Shown here in pieces: positions 28,526 through 39,263 of a DNA stretch of 64,000 bases. Position 1 is the first letter of the stretch; each line of letters begins with the position of its first letter. This DNA comes from Microvirga ossetica. GTDB lineage: Bacteria; Pseudomonadota; Alphaproteobacteria; Rhizobiales; Beijerinckiaceae. The stretch covers positions 620,001 through 684,000 of the forward strand of contig NZ_CP016618.1 in NCBI RefSeq assembly GCF_002741015.1, written 5' to 3'. Position numbers and translations under genes: made by a program. The notes under the pieces were generated by a model. That model was not told where the DNA came from. It saw nothing but the letters and a program-made list of their open reading frames with translations, and made no database searches.

Positions 28526-29157
28526 CCCTGCCTCTCCGCGACCTCGGTCATGGCCTCGACGATGTTGGAGTAAGCGCCGCAGCGGCAGATGTTGCCACTC
28601 ATCCGCTCGCGGATCTCGGCCTCGCTGAGCTGCGCTGGAGCTGTGAGGTCGGCCGTGACATGGCTCGGGATCCCGGCCTTGATCTCGTCCAACACCGCCA
28701 CACCCGAGCAGATCTGTCCGGGCGTGCAGTAGCCGCACTGATAGCCGTCATGCTTGATGAACGCCGCCTGCATGGGATGCAGGTCGTCCGGCGTGCCGAG
28801 CCCCTCGATCGAGGTCACCGCGCCGCCCTGGTGCATCACGGCAAGAGTGAGGCAAGAATTGATCCGCCGCCCGTCGACCACAACCGTGCAAGCGCCACAC
28901 TGGCCGTGATCGCAGCCCTTCTTGGTGCCGGTGAGATGCAAGTGCTCTCGCAGAGCGTCGAGGAGCGTTGTGCGGGTGTCGAGCTCGAGCGTGCGAACCT
29001 GCCCGTTCACGTTGAACGAAACCTGTGTCATCACAGGCGTCCCGACCGGGGCGGGTTGTGCTTTCACCGAAAGCGGCGCCGTCGCGAGCGCCGCACAGGC
29101 TCCAGCTCCGACCATCACCTCGCGCCGGTTCACATTCTGCTCGCCAAGATCCGACAT
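28522..29157 (-). CDS. 2Fe-2S subunit of periplasmic aldehyde oxidase with Tat signal (PaoA-like)
   Basis: A 211-residue iron-sulfur subunit. Cys motifs [16 protein letters not shown] bind the first cluster, and QCGYCTPGQ with [12 protein letters not shown] the second. The N-terminus carries a twin-arginine signal ([14 protein letters not shown], cleavage near VKAQ), so the folded complex is exported to the periplasm. The ATG at 29157 gives this complete signal; an upstream in-frame start would add 30 unrelated residues. GGGGGAGG lies just before the ATG. First gene of the operon. Confidence 0.92.
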   Translation of the reverse strand: MSDLGEQNVNRREVMVGAGACAALATAPLSVKAQPAPVGTPVMTQVSFNVNGQVRTLELDTRTTLLDALREHLHLTGTKKGCDHGQCGACTVVVDGRRINSCLTLAVMHQGGAVTSIEGLGTPDDLHPMQAAFIKHDGYQCGYCTPGQICSGVAVLDEIKAGIPSHVTADLTAPAQLSEAEIRERMSGNICRCGAYSNIVEAMTEVAERQG

Positions 29158-29696
29158 ATTGGCCTCCTCCCCCTGTTGACTGCGAGGGCTGGTTCCGCTC
29201 TGCCACAGCCCGACCTTGGCCTCGCTCGCCAGAGGCGCGGCCGGCATTGGTCTTCAGGCGACAACAGCCTCTCGCCTATAGTGGTTCCAACCTAGTTGAG
29301 GGATTAAGGGGCCTCCATGACATAGCCTTATACTCAACATTCATGAAGGCAACGTAGGGGCATCGCAAGATGTGTACCTGATTGTACGGCAAAACGTTCG
29401 TAGCAAGAACGTGTCCATCCAAGCTGATTGCTATCACTTCTCAAATCTTTTTTCGGCTTGGTGCAAGGGCGTTGCGAAGCGTACAGGGGTGGTGCGTAGT
29501 GATGAGAAAGACACCACCTCTGAATGTATCGTCAGGAAGACTTACCCTGCTAATCCAGGCGCATCGCATTAGCGCAGAAACAGCCATGTGTTAGCAGATG
29601 ATCGTGAGCTTTCATCTGCCGGAACAGAAAGCATCGGATCTCTTTCGGCAAGAACGTTGCCAACCCGTTCTGCCTTAGCGTGTCAATGGGAACATG
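29158..29696. other. Upstream region of the aldehyde oxidase operon, no gene seen
   Basis: Should hold the promoter of the leftward operon. Two overlapping short frames near 29372-29594 lack any recognised family. The last 50 bases carry, on the minus strand, the dispersed repeat TTGACACGCTAAGGCAGAAC, seen also near 15308 and 19770. Confidence 0.45.
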
Positions 29697-31079
29697 TGTA
29701 GACGCCCCTGGTAACGCAAGAAGAATCTTCGGGTTTGGTGCAGCGCGCGGGTCGGATGCGGACATGTGTGCGGCCTTTGATGCGGCTCACATGCCGCGGG
29801 CCCGAATGGGAGTACGCGGATCAGGCCCCAATCAGATCTACGCGCTCGAAGCGCTTGTGCCTAAGCTGGTTTGTCTGATCCCGTCTCGTTGACCGTTGCG
29901 CCATTCCTCTCCTTCGACCTTCCTACGCCCCAACAGCCTCACACCTGCGAATGCTCACGCACCCACAGCCGGAGCCCGATACACCTCACCTCTTGCCAGC
30001 AGAGCCCATACAATCCGGGCCATCTTGTTGGCGAGCGCCACACGCACCAGCATCGGTGGCTTGCGCGCCAGCATGCGCGAGAGCCACGACCCAGCGGGAA
30101 CTCCGTTGCGGGCGGCTCCAAGCAAGACGCTGTTGGCCCCGATGATGAGCAGGCGGCGCAGCGTGCGTTCGCCCATCTTCGAGGTCGCCCCCAGCTTCTG
30201 CTTGCCACCAGTCGAATGCTGCAGCGGTGTGAGCCCGACCCAGGCGGCAAAGTCCCGGCCGCGTTTGAATGTCTCAGCCGGAGGGGCCAGCGCCGCCAGA
30301 GCCACGGCGGTGACCGGGCCGACACCCGGGATCGTCATCAGCCGCCGCGCCGTCTCATCCTCCTTGGCCCGCTGGGCGACCTCACGATCCAACCGGGCGA
30401 TCTGCTCGTCCAGCCGATGGAGCGTCTCGATCAGCATCTGGAGGATCGGTCGGGCGAGCTCCGGGACCGGTTCGTCCGAGTTCTCGACAGCCTGCGCGAG
30501 TTTCGAAACGTGAGCTGGTCCTTTGGCGACCACGATCCCGAACTCGGCCAAGTGCCCCCGTAGGGCATTGATGATCTGGGTGCGCTGCTTGACCAAGAGA
30601 TCGCGGGCGCGGAACACGAGGGCTGAGGCTTGAGCCCCGTCACTCTTGGGCGCCACGAAACGCATGGTCGGACGCTGGGCGGCCTCGCAGATCGCCTCGG
30701 CATCCGCCGCATCATTCTTCTGCCGCTTGACGAAAGGCTTCACGTAAGCGGGTGGGATCAGCCGGACGGCATGCCCGAGCCGGCTGATCTCGCGCGCCCA
30801 GTGGTGCGAGCTGGCGCAGGCCTCCATCGCCACCGTGCAGGGTGGCTGGGACGAGAAGAACGCGAGGACCTGGTGCCGCCGCAGCTTCTTGCGGAACAGA
30901 ACCGCTCCCGATGCATCGGCTCCGTGAGCCTGGAACACGCTTTTCGCCAGATCCAGACCAATCGTGCTAACTTCTCCCATGGACGCCTCCCTTGAGTGGT
31001 GCAATCAACACCTCCACTCTGGCACATCAAGGCCGCTGGGGGGGCGTCTACCCCATCAGATCTTGCGCTGATCCCGTTT
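29697..31079 (-). mobile_element. IS110/IS1111-type insertion sequence
   Basis: Boundaries come from comparison with two remnants in this window: the left side matches 58121-58497 and the right side matches 40354-40452. The transposase gene is followed by about 250 bases of non-coding end. No short direct target repeat is expected for this family, and none is seen. Confidence 0.7.
29955..30980 (-). CDS. IS110-family transposase (IS1111 subgroup)
   Basis: A 341-residue DEDD transposase. The N-terminal RuvC-like Asp is in GEVSTIGLDLAKS, further acids in VAMEACASS and RQKNDAADAEAI, and the C-terminal transposase_20 domain includes LMTIPGVGPVTAVA and RDFAAWVGLTP. The ATG at 30980 is preferred over one eight codons earlier. 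The frame is intact. Confidence 0.92.
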   Translation of the reverse strand: MGEVSTIGLDLAKSVFQAHGADASGAVLFRKKLRRHQVLAFFSSQPPCTVAMEACASSHHWAREISRLGHAVRLIPPAYVKPFVKRQKNDAADAEAICEAAQRPTMRFVAPKSDGAQASALVFRARDLLVKQRTQIINALRGHLAEFGIVVAKGPAHVSKLAQAVENSDEPVPELARPILQMLIETLHRLDEQIARLDREVAQRAKEDETARRLMTIPGVGPVTAVALAALAPPAETFKRGRDFAAWVGLTPLQHSTGGKQKLGATSKMGERTLRRLLIIGANSVLLGAARNGVPAGSWLSRMLARKPPMLVRVALANKMARIVWALLARGEVYRAPAVGA

Positions 31080-31096
31080 TTGGCCAGGATCCCCGG

Positions 31097-31207
31097 GACG
31101 TGAAGTTTGCACCCGGCACCATCACCGTCACCACGACTGTTCCGAAGCCTAACGACCCGCATTGCTGCCCGACCGGCATCAGGACCTATTCCATCGCTAT
31201 CAAATAG
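31097..31207 (+). pseudogene. 3' end of a lost gene next to the IS1111 element
   Basis: Reads DVKFAPGTITVTTTVPKP then NDPHCCPTGIRTYSIAIK and stops. The composition and the CC pair suggest the C-terminus of a secreted protein. The IS1111 element ends 18 bases upstream and probably removed the rest. Confidence 0.4.
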
Positions 31208-31592
31208 GCGGCCTGTTCCATGGAGGAGATGACGCGGCTCCAGGAAGGGAAGCCGGTCTCGGCAATGCGCTAAGCTCCGTCCCATGAGCCCACCTTTCGG
31301 GACAGATTTCCTTTTGGGCTGGAGCCCCTCATATTCTGCGGTTGGAGGCCTACCCGATGATGCTCTTCGAACGGATAGTGCCGGCGCTCGATCAGGAACA
31401 CATCTTGCGCTGCCCCCATGATGCTCGAAACCAGATGCGGATACGCCGAAATTTCGCTTCGCGTTTATCCGCCCATAGCACGCACCCACCCCCATCCACG
31501 TCTCGCCTCTAACCCTCCCTTTACCTGTCGCGCCTAAACCATTGGGGATCCTTAACCGCGTCTAACACGCGGCATCCAGGTGCCCAGAGACC
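31208..31592. other. Upstream region of the FtsK-like gene, no gene seen
   Basis: No frame with a convincing start or family. It should contain the promoter of the following gene. I see no strong hairpin or repeat in it. Confidence 0.4.
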
Positions 31593-34403
31593 ATGCGACC
31601 GACCTCGAAACCTCCGTTTTGTCCGCCGCGCCGCCCTCTTGCGCCTGATCATCAGGATCATGGCGCCACCAATCTCTCCTGGACCACGCCCTGGGCGGCC
31701 GCCGGCCTGCCGGAACCGGGTTGGTGGAAGGCGTTCGTGGTCGACACGAACCTCGTTTTGACCCGCACGCCCAATCATCCGGGCCGAAAATCACAACAAA
31801 AACCAGAACCGAAAGAAACTCATTTGAACCGCACCAGATCGATTTCCGAGCGCCGCCCTTCCGTTTCCTCAAAACGTCCAGCATCACCCTCGGTTGAGCA
31901 GCTTCTGTCGACGCCGCAGCCCCAATCTGCTCCTGTTGTGCACAGCCAGCTTGCCCAGATCGAGGCGGAGTTCGGAGGTGAGCCAGAGGAAAGCACCGAG
32001 CCGAGCCTGGTTCCCGAAACAGGGACCACAACGGGTGCAGAGGCTGTCGAAACGGCGCCTCCACCAGAGGCTCTTCAACCGGTCGAGACAGACGTGACAG
32101 CATCCCCGCGCGAGGACGCCATGATCTCTGAAGGAGGGCCTCAGCTTTTTCAGAACGCCTCTTGGGTTGCGCCGGTAACTGCAACATTTGCGTGGCCGGC
32201 AAGTACTGTCTTCGTCCGGCCGTTCATGTTGGGCGACACCTTCGCGCCGATCATGCCGAATGCCATGGCCGACGATGATACCGGCTCGGGTCCTGCAGTG
32301 GAGGCGGCCGGTCGCACTGAAGACATTGAAGATGCGGAGTTCTTCGAGCCGAACGATCTCTCGACCGAGGCAGAGACTGCTCCAGCTCCAGGGGTCGACA
32401 TCGAGGAGGCTGATCTCGACCTGGGATATCTGGCCCTCTATGCAGATGAGCCTCGCTTGGTCGCCAAGCCTGATTCCAAACCTACGTCCACTTTCGGTGA
32501 AGTCCTGAGCGCACCTGCGCCAGTCAATGCTGAAGAGGTTAGTCCGAGGGCCGTCATTGCGACTGAGGGCGCCCAAACTCCTGATCTGATCGTTAGTGTC
32601 CCGGCACCTGAGGATGACCAGAACGAGGACATGGGGCTGCCGTCTTGCATAGACAATTCAATTGAGGCCTCGTTTACGGACACGGAGGCCCTCTTAAACT
32701 CGAGTAACTTGGATCTGAGCCGCATCATCGAGACGGACACGACCGAAATAGACGATGAGGCCCATCCGGAGACACCGAATGAACTGGGTGTCGCACCTGA
32801 TGCGGAATCCGAGGCTCGTCTTCCCTCGGCAGAAATCATTGTGCTTCCCAGGCCTGTGGCACATCGGGAGGTCATCCATGCTTATGAGTTCCCTCTTGTC
32901 GACTATCTGGCTGAGGCCCCCGAGCGGGAAGGTGAGATCCTGACCGAGGACATTCTCGAAGAGGCAGCAGGCCGGCTGGAGAAGGTCATCCGTGACTTCG
33001 GCGTCAGGGGCGAGATAATCCACGTCCATCCGGGTCCGGTGGTCACGCTTTACGAGTTCGAACCTGCTCCCGGCATCAAGTCCTCGCGGGTGATCGCACT
33101 GACCGAGGATATCGCCCGCTCCATGAGCGCGGTTTCCGCCCGTGTCGCGGTCATCCCGGGCCGCAATGCCATCGGCGTCGAGCTGCCGAACGAGACCCGC
33201 GAGACCGTTTACCTGCGCGAGATCCTGGAGTCAGAGGCATTCACAGGCTCGACACAAAAAATGCCCTTGTGCCTGGGCAAGACGATCGGCGGCGAGCCGG
33301 TGATCGGCGATCTCGCCCGCATGCCGCACCTCCTGGTCGCCGGCACCACCGGGTCGGGCAAGTCGGTGGCGATCAACACCATGATCCTGTCCTTGCTGTA
33401 TCGCTTCACGCCTGAGCAGTGCCGGCTGATCATGGTCGATCCCAAGATGCTCGAGCTCTCCGTCTATGACGGCATCCCGCATCTGCTCACGCCCGTGGTC
33501 ACCGACCCGAAGAAGGCGATCATTGCCTTGCGATGGGCGGTGCGCGAGATGGAAGATCGCTATAAGAAGATGGCGAAGCTTGGAGTCCGCAACATCGACG
33601 GGTTCAATGCCCGGGTCTCCGAGGCGCGCGAGAAGGGGGAAGTCATCACGCGAACGGTTCAGACGAGCTTCGATAAGGAGACCGGCGAGCTGACGTACAC
33701 GGAAGAGGTCATGGACCTCACGTCGCTGCCGTACATCGTGGTGATCGTCGACGAGATGGCCGACCTGATGATGGTGGCCGGCAAGGAGATCGAGGGCGCG
33801 ATCCAGCGCCTGGCCCAGATGGCCCGCGCCGCCGGCATCCATGTCATCCTGGCCACGCAGCGGCCTTCCGTGGACGTGATCACCGGCACGATCAAGGCGA
33901 ACTTCCCGACAAGGATCTCGTTCCAGGTCACCTCGAAGATCGACAGCCGCACGATCCTGGGCGAGATGGGCGCCGAGCAGCTCTTGGGCCAGGGCGACAT
34001 GCTCTACATGGCCGGCGGCGGGCGCATCGCTCGCGTGCATGGCCCCTTCGTTTCGGACACCGAAGTCGAACGAGTGGTGGCGCATCTGAAACGGCAAGCC
34101 AAGCCCGTTTATCTCGAGGCCGTTACGGCTGAGGACGAGGAAGAGCAGGAGCCGGAGGAGACGCCAATCTTCGACGAGAGCGAGATGGGGTTGGGATCGG
34201 GCGAGCTGTTCGATCAGGCGGTCTCCATCGTGCTGCGGCACAAGAAGGCGTCAACCTCTTACATCCAGCGGCGGCTGCAGATCGGGTACAACCGGGCCGC
34301 CTCGATCATGGAACGAATGGAAAAGGAGGGCATCGTCGGGCCGGCGAACCACGCCGGCAAGCGCGAGATCCTCATCGGAACGGGTGGAGTAGACGAGGAC
34401 TGA
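31593..34403 (+). CDS. FtsK/SpoIIIE-type DNA translocase lacking membrane helices
   Basis: A 936-residue ATP-driven DNA pump. Residues 1 to about 430 are acidic, Pro/Ala-rich and disordered, with no N-terminal membrane helices. An alpha domain follows ([21 protein letters not shown]), then the RecA-like motor with Walker A GTTGSGKS near residue 585 and Walker [12 protein letters not shown] near 713. The C-terminal gamma winged helix (from about 870, [18 protein letters not shown]) should recognise KOPS-like sequences. A soluble second FtsK next to a canonical membrane copy is known in Rhizobiales; a role in chromosome dimer resolution or replicon segregation is inferred. The start is uncertain because the N-terminus is low in information. 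Confidence 0.88.
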   Translation: MRPTSKPPFCPPRRPLAPDHQDHGATNLSWTTPWAAAGLPEPGWWKAFVVDTNLVLTRTPNHPGRKSQQKPEPKETHLNRTRSISERRPSVSSKRPASPSVEQLLSTPQPQSAPVVHSQLAQIEAEFGGEPEESTEPSLVPETGTTTGAEAVETAPPPEALQPVETDVTASPREDAMISEGGPQLFQNASWVAPVTATFAWPASTVFVRPFMLGDTFAPIMPNAMADDDTGSGPAVEAAGRTEDIEDAEFFEPNDLSTEAETAPAPGVDIEEADLDLGYLALYADEPRLVAKPDSKPTSTFGEVLSAPAPVNAEEVSPRAVIATEGAQTPDLIVSVPAPEDDQNEDMGLPSCIDNSIEASFTDTEALLNSSNLDLSRIIETDTTEIDDEAHPETPNELGVAPDAESEARLPSAEIIVLPRPVAHREVIHAYEFPLVDYLAEAPEREGEILTEDILEEAAGRLEKVIRDFGVRGEIIHVHPGPVVTLYEFEPAPGIKSSRVIALTEDIARSMSAVSARVAVIPGRNAIGVELPNETRETVYLREILESEAFTGSTQKMPLCLGKTIGGEPVIGDLARMPHLLVAGTTGSGKSVAINTMILSLLYRFTPEQCRLIMVDPKMLELSVYDGIPHLLTPVVTDPKKAIIALRWAVREMEDRYKKMAKLGVRNIDGFNARVSEAREKGEVITRTVQTSFDKETGELTYTEEVMDLTSLPYIVVIVDEMADLMMVAGKEIEGAIQRLAQMARAAGIHVILATQRPSVDVITGTIKANFPTRISFQVTSKIDSRTILGEMGAEQLLGQGDMLYMAGGGRIARVHGPFVSDTEVERVVAHLKRQAKPVYLEAVTAEDEEEQEPEETPIFDESEMGLGSGELFDQAVSIVLRHKKASTSYIQRRLQIGYNRAASIMERMEKEGIVGPANHAGKREILIGTGGVDED

Positions 34404-34600
34404 GACTGGCAGCCGGCCGGACTGGCACACGCGAACGAGCATCGGCTCAGCCTCTAGCAGTCGGGGCAGCCTACCGGTCTCAGCTCACCTCCACACCGGG
34501 GCCCCTGGGAGCATCCGTTGCTTCCGGGGGCTTCTTCTCGGCATTACAGTCCCAGCTGACACCGCACCGGGTGCAGGTTGGGCGCAGACTGCTCGTCGGC

Positions 34601-35626
34601 TCAGTCCCGACCCACCTGCACGAGCATTTTGCCGAAGTTTCGCCCTTTTAGCATGCCAACGAATGCCTCAGGGGCGTTCTCCAGTCCCTCGACCACATCC
34701 TCGCGATACTTGATCTGTCCTGCCCGGAGCCAGGAGCCGACCTCGCGCCGGAACTCATCGGCCTGGGATGCGAAATCCCGCACGATGAATCCGCGTAATG
34801 TCAGGCGTTTGCTCAGGATCGTCCGCATCAGCAGCGGCGTCCGATCAGGACCAGGGGGAAGGGTGGTGTCGTTGTAGTGGGCAACAAGCCCACACACCGG
34901 AATGCGTGCAAAGTCGTTGAGCAGCGGGAACACGGCATTCCAGACCTCACCGCCCACGTTCTCGAAATAGACATCGATCCCCTTAGGGCAGGCGTCAGCA
35001 AGCCTCTCGGGCATATCGGGGGCCCGATGATCGATGGCGGCATCGAATGCGAGCTCGTTCAGGAGGTAGGCGCACTTCTCCGCACCTCCGGCAATGCCAA
35101 CCACGTGGCAGCCCTTGATCTTGGCGATTTGGCCAACAGCCGAACCGACCGGGCCGGCGGCAGCCGCAACCACGACGGTTTCGCCCGGCTTGGGCTGCCC
35201 GATGTTCAGCAGCCCCGTGTAGGCTGTCATGCCCGGCATGCCGAGCACGCCAAGAGCCGTCGACAGAGGCGCCAGGTTAGGATCAAGTTTGCGAACGCTG
35301 TCGCCATCTGCGATGGCGTACTCCTGCCACCCCGAATGGCTCAGCACGAAGTCTCCAGGTGCATAGTCAGGATGGTTCGAGGCCACAACTTCCCCGACGG
35401 TGCCGCCCTCCATCACTTCGCCGATCTCGACCGGTTTGGCGTAAGACTTGGCGGCGCTCATCCGGCCACGCATGTAGGGGTCCAGCGAGAGCCAGAGGAC
35501 CCGGATCAGGACCTGGCCGGGGCCGGGCTCCGGAACGGGTGCGGTTTCGAGACGGAAATGGTCCGGCGTCGGCTCGCCTTCCGGGCGAGCGGCGAGAACG
35601 ATCCGACGATATGTGGGCTGTGCCAT
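34601..35626 (-). CDS. NADP-dependent oxidoreductase, CurA / leukotriene B4 dehydrogenase type
   Basis: A 341-residue medium-chain reductase without catalytic zinc. The conserved tyrosine region SLDPYMRGRM, the nucleotide motif AAAGPVGSAVGQIAK and FENVGGEVWNAV are diagnostic of the CurA/PTGR group, which reduces alpha,beta-unsaturated ketones and aldehydes with NADPH. It stands alone. The following 200 bases carry, on the minus strand, a short Cys-containing frame (CTRCGVSWDC) without an evident start. Confidence 0.9.
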   Translation of the reverse strand: MAQPTYRRIVLAARPEGEPTPDHFRLETAPVPEPGPGQVLIRVLWLSLDPYMRGRMSAAKSYAKPVEIGEVMEGGTVGEVVASNHPDYAPGDFVLSHSGWQEYAIADGDSVRKLDPNLAPLSTALGVLGMPGMTAYTGLLNIGQPKPGETVVVAAAAGPVGSAVGQIAKIKGCHVVGIAGGAEKCAYLLNELAFDAAIDHRAPDMPERLADACPKGIDVYFENVGGEVWNAVFPLLNDFARIPVCGLVAHYNDTTLPPGPDRTPLLMRTILSKRLTLRGFIVRDFASQADEFRREVGSWLRAGQIKYREDVVEGLENAPEAFVGMLKGRNFGKMLVQVGRD

Positions 35627-35703
35627 GGAAGCCTCCGAACAGCCAGCCCACGGACACTTTTGCCGTGCTAGGCTCAGGCGCTGAACTCAGCCTGGACGAT
35701 ACC

Positions 35704-35886
35704 ATGGCAGCTCGGACCAATGAACCGCCGCCTCCCCTGGTCGCAATCGCCTGCCAAGGTGGAGGCAGTCATGCGGCGTTCGGAGCAGGGGTCATTCACC
35801 GCCTGCTGGAGGACTATGGCCAGCGGTTTCGTCTTCAGGCTCTCAGCGGCACCTCCGGCGGTGCCGTGAAGGCATCGTCAACTTAA
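35704..35886 (+). pseudogene. N-terminal fragment of a patatin-like phospholipase
   Basis: Sixty codons with the oxyanion glycine motif GGGSHAAFGAGV and the nucleophile elbow LSGTSGGAV (Ser in GTSGG). Patatins of this type are about 300-350 residues; similarity ends just after the elbow at about 35875. The catalytic Asp is lost. The foreign ABC/AttH cassette begins about 150 bases later, so insertion or deletion at this junction removed the 3' part. Confidence 0.75.
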
Positions 35887-36040
35887 GCGACTATCGGCTG
35901 TTTGAGTTCGAACCCTCAGCTCTAAGTCATTGAACATGCACGATCTGCACCAAGCCAAAAGCTCGTATAAGGCACACCGAACCCGTTAAATTGACGATGC
36001 CCGCTTTATTGCTTCGAGCCAAAGACCTATTCTGGTTACG

Positions 36041-36718
36041 ATGCGTGAGCCCGTTCTCCGACTGACCTCGCTCGCCAAGGTGCTCCCCGGCGGGCGGCGG
36101 CTGTTCGGCGGACTCGCGCTGACGCTCGAAGCAGGCGAGCATGTTGCGATCCGGGGTGAATCGGGCGCGGGAAAGTCGACCTTGCTCAATATCATCGCGG
36201 GGCTCGACACCGCGGATTCGGGGGAGGTCATGGTGGCCGGAACCGATCTGGTGCGGCTGGACGAGGTTGGGCGGACCGCGCTTCGTCGCGATGCGATCGG
36301 CTTCGTGTTCCAAGCCTTCCACATCCTGCCGCACCTCGATCTCGTGCGGAACGTCGCCTTTCCACTCATCCTTCAGAAACAACCCCGCACCGTGGCGCTG
36401 GTGCGCGCCGGCGAGATGCTCGATGCCGTCGGGCTAGGCGACCGACTGTCCAGCTATCCCCGCGAGCTCTCAGGCGGCGAGCTGCAGCGTGTTGCGATCG
36501 CGAGAGCGCTGGTGCATGCACCCGGGCTGATCCTCGCCGACGAGCCGACAGGCAATCTCGACCCCGACACCGCGGCACACATCATCGCGCTGCTCGGCCG
36601 GACGGTGAGGGAGCGCGGCGCGGCGATGTTGCTCGTCACGCATTCGCCGCTGGCCGCGGCGACGGCCGACCGGCAGCTCATGCTCACGCCGCATGGCCTG
36701 GTGCCCGCCGATGGCTGA
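36041..36718 (+). CDS. ABC transporter ATP-binding protein, LolD/AttE-like
   Basis: A 225-residue ATPase with Walker A GESGAGKST (near residue 40), the signature LSGGELQRVAIARAL and Walker B LILADEPTGNLD. It belongs to the LolD/MacB group that works with FtsX-type permeases on lipoproteins or lipids rather than on import. It overlaps the permease gene by eight bases. The cassette is more GC-rich than its surroundings. Confidence 0.92.
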   Translation: MREPVLRLTSLAKVLPGGRRLFGGLALTLEAGEHVAIRGESGAGKSTLLNIIAGLDTADSGEVMVAGTDLVRLDEVGRTALRRDAIGFVFQAFHILPHLDLVRNVAFPLILQKQPRTVALVRAGEMLDAVGLGDRLSSYPRELSGGELQRVAIARALVHAPGLILADEPTGNLDPDTAAHIIALLGRTVRERGAAMLLVTHSPLAAATADRQLMLTPHGLVPADG

Positions 36719-39263
36719 AACGCGCGCGATCGCCTGGCGCTGGCTGATGGTCGGTGAACTGCGCGCCTTTCCGATGCGCTTTGTGCTGGCCGGACTCGCC
36801 ATCGCAATTGGCCTCGCGCTCGCCTTTGCGGTCCATGTCATCAATCGGTCGGCCGCCGAATCCTTCGGGCAGGCGGTGCGCAGCGCCGCCGGAGGTGCCG
36901 ATCTGCAGGTACGCGGTGCGAGCGCGCTTGGCTTTGACGAGGGGCTCTATCCCACACTGATGGGGCTCGGCGTGATCGCGGACGCGAGCCCCGTCGTGCA
37001 GATGCGCGCGACGGTCGGGGAGCGGGCGCACCCGATCCCGCTTCTGGGGCTCGACATGTTTCGCACGCTGACGGTTTCGCCCAGCCTGGTCATCAGACCT
37101 CAGATCGCGCGCACGGGCGCCGGACCACGGTCGATAGACCTCGCCGCCGTGCTCGATCAGGACGCGCTCTACCTATCGCGCGATGCCATGACCCAGACGG
37201 GCTTCGGCTTCGGCGACCGGGTCGAAGTGCGTGCGAATGGCCGGACGCACGACTTCGTCGTTGCGGGGGACCTGCCGGGGGTGGCGCCAGGGCAGGGCAT
37301 AGCGGTCATCGATATCGCGTCGGCGCAATGGCGCTTTGGACGGCTCGGCACGCTCGATCGGGTCGACCTGAAGCTCGAGCCCGGGACCGTCTTGGCCGAC
37401 GCCAAGGCGCAGCTCGCGTCCGTCCTGCCCGCCAATACGCAGCTCAGCGATGGCGAGACCGAGAGCCGCCGCGGCGACGCGCTCTCGCGCGCCTATCGTG
37501 TCAACCTCGACATGCTCGCACTGGTCGCGCTGCTGACCGGCGGATTCCTCGTCTATTCTGCGCAATCACTCGCGGTGACGCGGCGGCTGCGCCAGTTCGC
37601 GCTGCTCCGCACGCTCGGCCTGCAGGAACGCGCGCTCACCGGCCAGCTCCTCGCCGAGGGCGCGGCACTGGGTGGTGTGGGCGCGCTGATTGGCCTGGCG
37701 GGAGGCTATGCGATCGCTGGGGTTGCTCTGCGCCTGCTCGGCGGCGATCTCGGCGCGGGCTATTTCGACGGCGCGACGACGACGCTCGCGTTCGCGCCCG
37801 AAGCGGCGGTGCTCTTCTTCGGCTTTGGCATCGCGACGGCACTGGCTGGAAGCTACGCGCCCGCCCGGCGCGCCGCACGGATCGCGCCCGCGCTGGCGCT
37901 CAAGGATGCGGGCGATCAGGTCGACCCACGCAAGCCACCCAGCATCGTCCCGGCCGTGACACTGATCGGGGCCGGGTTCGTGTGCGCCTTTCTCCCGGCG
38001 GTGAACCGGCTTCCGGTCTTCGGCTATCTTGCGGTCGGGCTTGTGCTTGCCGGCGGGGTTGCTGCAATGCCCTGGCTTGCGCGCCTGCTGCTGCGGCCGC
38101 TGGGACACGCGAAGCTGCGCGTCCCCGCCTTCGAGATGGCGCTTCACCGCCTCCTCGGCGCGCCCGGCCAGGCCTCGATCGCCCTCGGTGGTATCGTCGC
38201 AAGCACCGGGCTGATGATCGCGATGGCGGTGATGGTCACCAGCTTCCGGGGCTCAGTTGACGACTGGCTGGAGAGCTTCCTCAGCGCCGATCTCTATGTC
38301 GCCGCGGCGTCGAACGAGCCAATGTTCGACGCCGAAACGCAGCGCCGCCTCGCCGCAACGCCGGGGGTCGCGGGAATCGCCTTCAGCAAGGGCCTGGCCG
38401 TCACACTCGATCCGGAGCTTCCCCCCGCGCTGCTCATCGTTCGCCCAGTTGCGGGGCCTGGCTACGCGCTACCGTTGATCCAGCGGGCGCCACGGTCGGG
38501 GGACGGCGTCGCGCTCTGGCTGTCCGAGCCCGCGGCGCGACTTTACGGCGCGCAGCCTGGTGACGCTTTCGCACTGCCCATCGGCGCGGGCGGCGCCAAG
38601 GTGATGGGCCATGTGGCGGGGATCTGGCGTGACTATGCCCGGCAGCAGGGCGCCATCGTGATCGACACGCGCGATTACACGGCGATCACCGGCGATGCCG
38701 TCCGCAGCGAGGCCGCTGTCGAGCTCGTGCCGGGCGCCTCGGTTGCGGCAGCGCGCGCGGCGATCCTGGCGCGGCTGCCGCCCGATATGACCCGGCGCGT
38801 GGATTTCGCCGAACCCGCCGCCCTGCGCGGACGCGCGCTCCGGTTGTTCGACCGGAGCTTCGCGATCACCTATGCACTCGAGGCGATCGCGATCCTGATC
38901 GGCCTGGCCGGGGTCGCCGCCTCCTTCTCGGCGCAGACGGTCGCACGCATCAAGGAATTCGGGATGATGCGCCATGTCGGGATGGGCCGGGGCCAGATTG
39001 TCACGATGCTCGCCATTGAGGGCGCACTCCTCGGGGTGGTCGGCATGGCGGCGGGCAGCGCCGTCGGGATCGCGCTCAGCCAGATCCTGATCCATGTGAT
39101 CAACCCGCAATCGTTCAACTGGACGATGACGACACGCATCCCCTGGGGACTGATCGTCGGCGTTGCGACCGCGCTGATTGGCACCGCGGCTGCCACCGCG
39201 ATGATCGCCGGGCGCCAGGCGGCGTCGCGCGACGCAGTTCGTGCTGTAAGCGAGGACTGGTGA
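36711..39263 (+). CDS. FtsX-type ABC permease, AttFG-like, 850 aa
   Basis: A large permease with two FtsX units. Membrane helices are visible near residue 25, in the 265-450 region and in the last 150 residues, separated by periplasmic MacB-type domains. The single chain corresponds to a fusion of two permease halves as in ABC systems of the AttEFGH kind. The ATG at 36711 is chosen because it lies within the end of the ATPase gene; an in-frame ATG six codons earlier is possible. The stop shares TGATG with the next gene. Confidence 0.88.
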   Translation: MAETRAIAWRWLMVGELRAFPMRFVLAGLAIAIGLALAFAVHVINRSAAESFGQAVRSAAGGADLQVRGASALGFDEGLYPTLMGLGVIADASPVVQMRATVGERAHPIPLLGLDMFRTLTVSPSLVIRPQIARTGAGPRSIDLAAVLDQDALYLSRDAMTQTGFGFGDRVEVRANGRTHDFVVAGDLPGVAPGQGIAVIDIASAQWRFGRLGTLDRVDLKLEPGTVLADAKAQLASVLPANTQLSDGETESRRGDALSRAYRVNLDMLALVALLTGGFLVYSAQSLAVTRRLRQFALLRTLGLQERALTGQLLAEGAALGGVGALIGLAGGYAIAGVALRLLGGDLGAGYFDGATTTLAFAPEAAVLFFGFGIATALAGSYAPARRAARIAPALALKDAGDQVDPRKPPSIVPAVTLIGAGFVCAFLPAVNRLPVFGYLAVGLVLAGGVAAMPWLARLLLRPLGHAKLRVPAFEMALHRLLGAPGQASIALGGIVASTGLMIAMAVMVTSFRGSVDDWLESFLSADLYVAAASNEPMFDAETQRRLAATPGVAGIAFSKGLAVTLDPELPPALLIVRPVAGPGYALPLIQRAPRSGDGVALWLSEPAARLYGAQPGDAFALPIGAGGAKVMGHVAGIWRDYARQQGAIVIDTRDYTAITGDAVRSEAAVELVPGASVAAARAAILARLPPDMTRRVDFAEPAALRGRALRLFDRSFAITYALEAIAILIGLAGVAASFSAQTVARIKEFGMMRHVGMGRGQIVTMLAIEGALLGVVGMAAGSAVGIALSQILIHVINPQSFNWTMTTRIPWGLIVGVATALIGTAAATAMIAGRQAASRDAVRAVSEDW

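Noticed and set aside
33231..34241. 336-codon minus-strand frame opposite the FtsK motor domain
   Set aside because: Antisense shadow; the motor motifs are on the plus strand.
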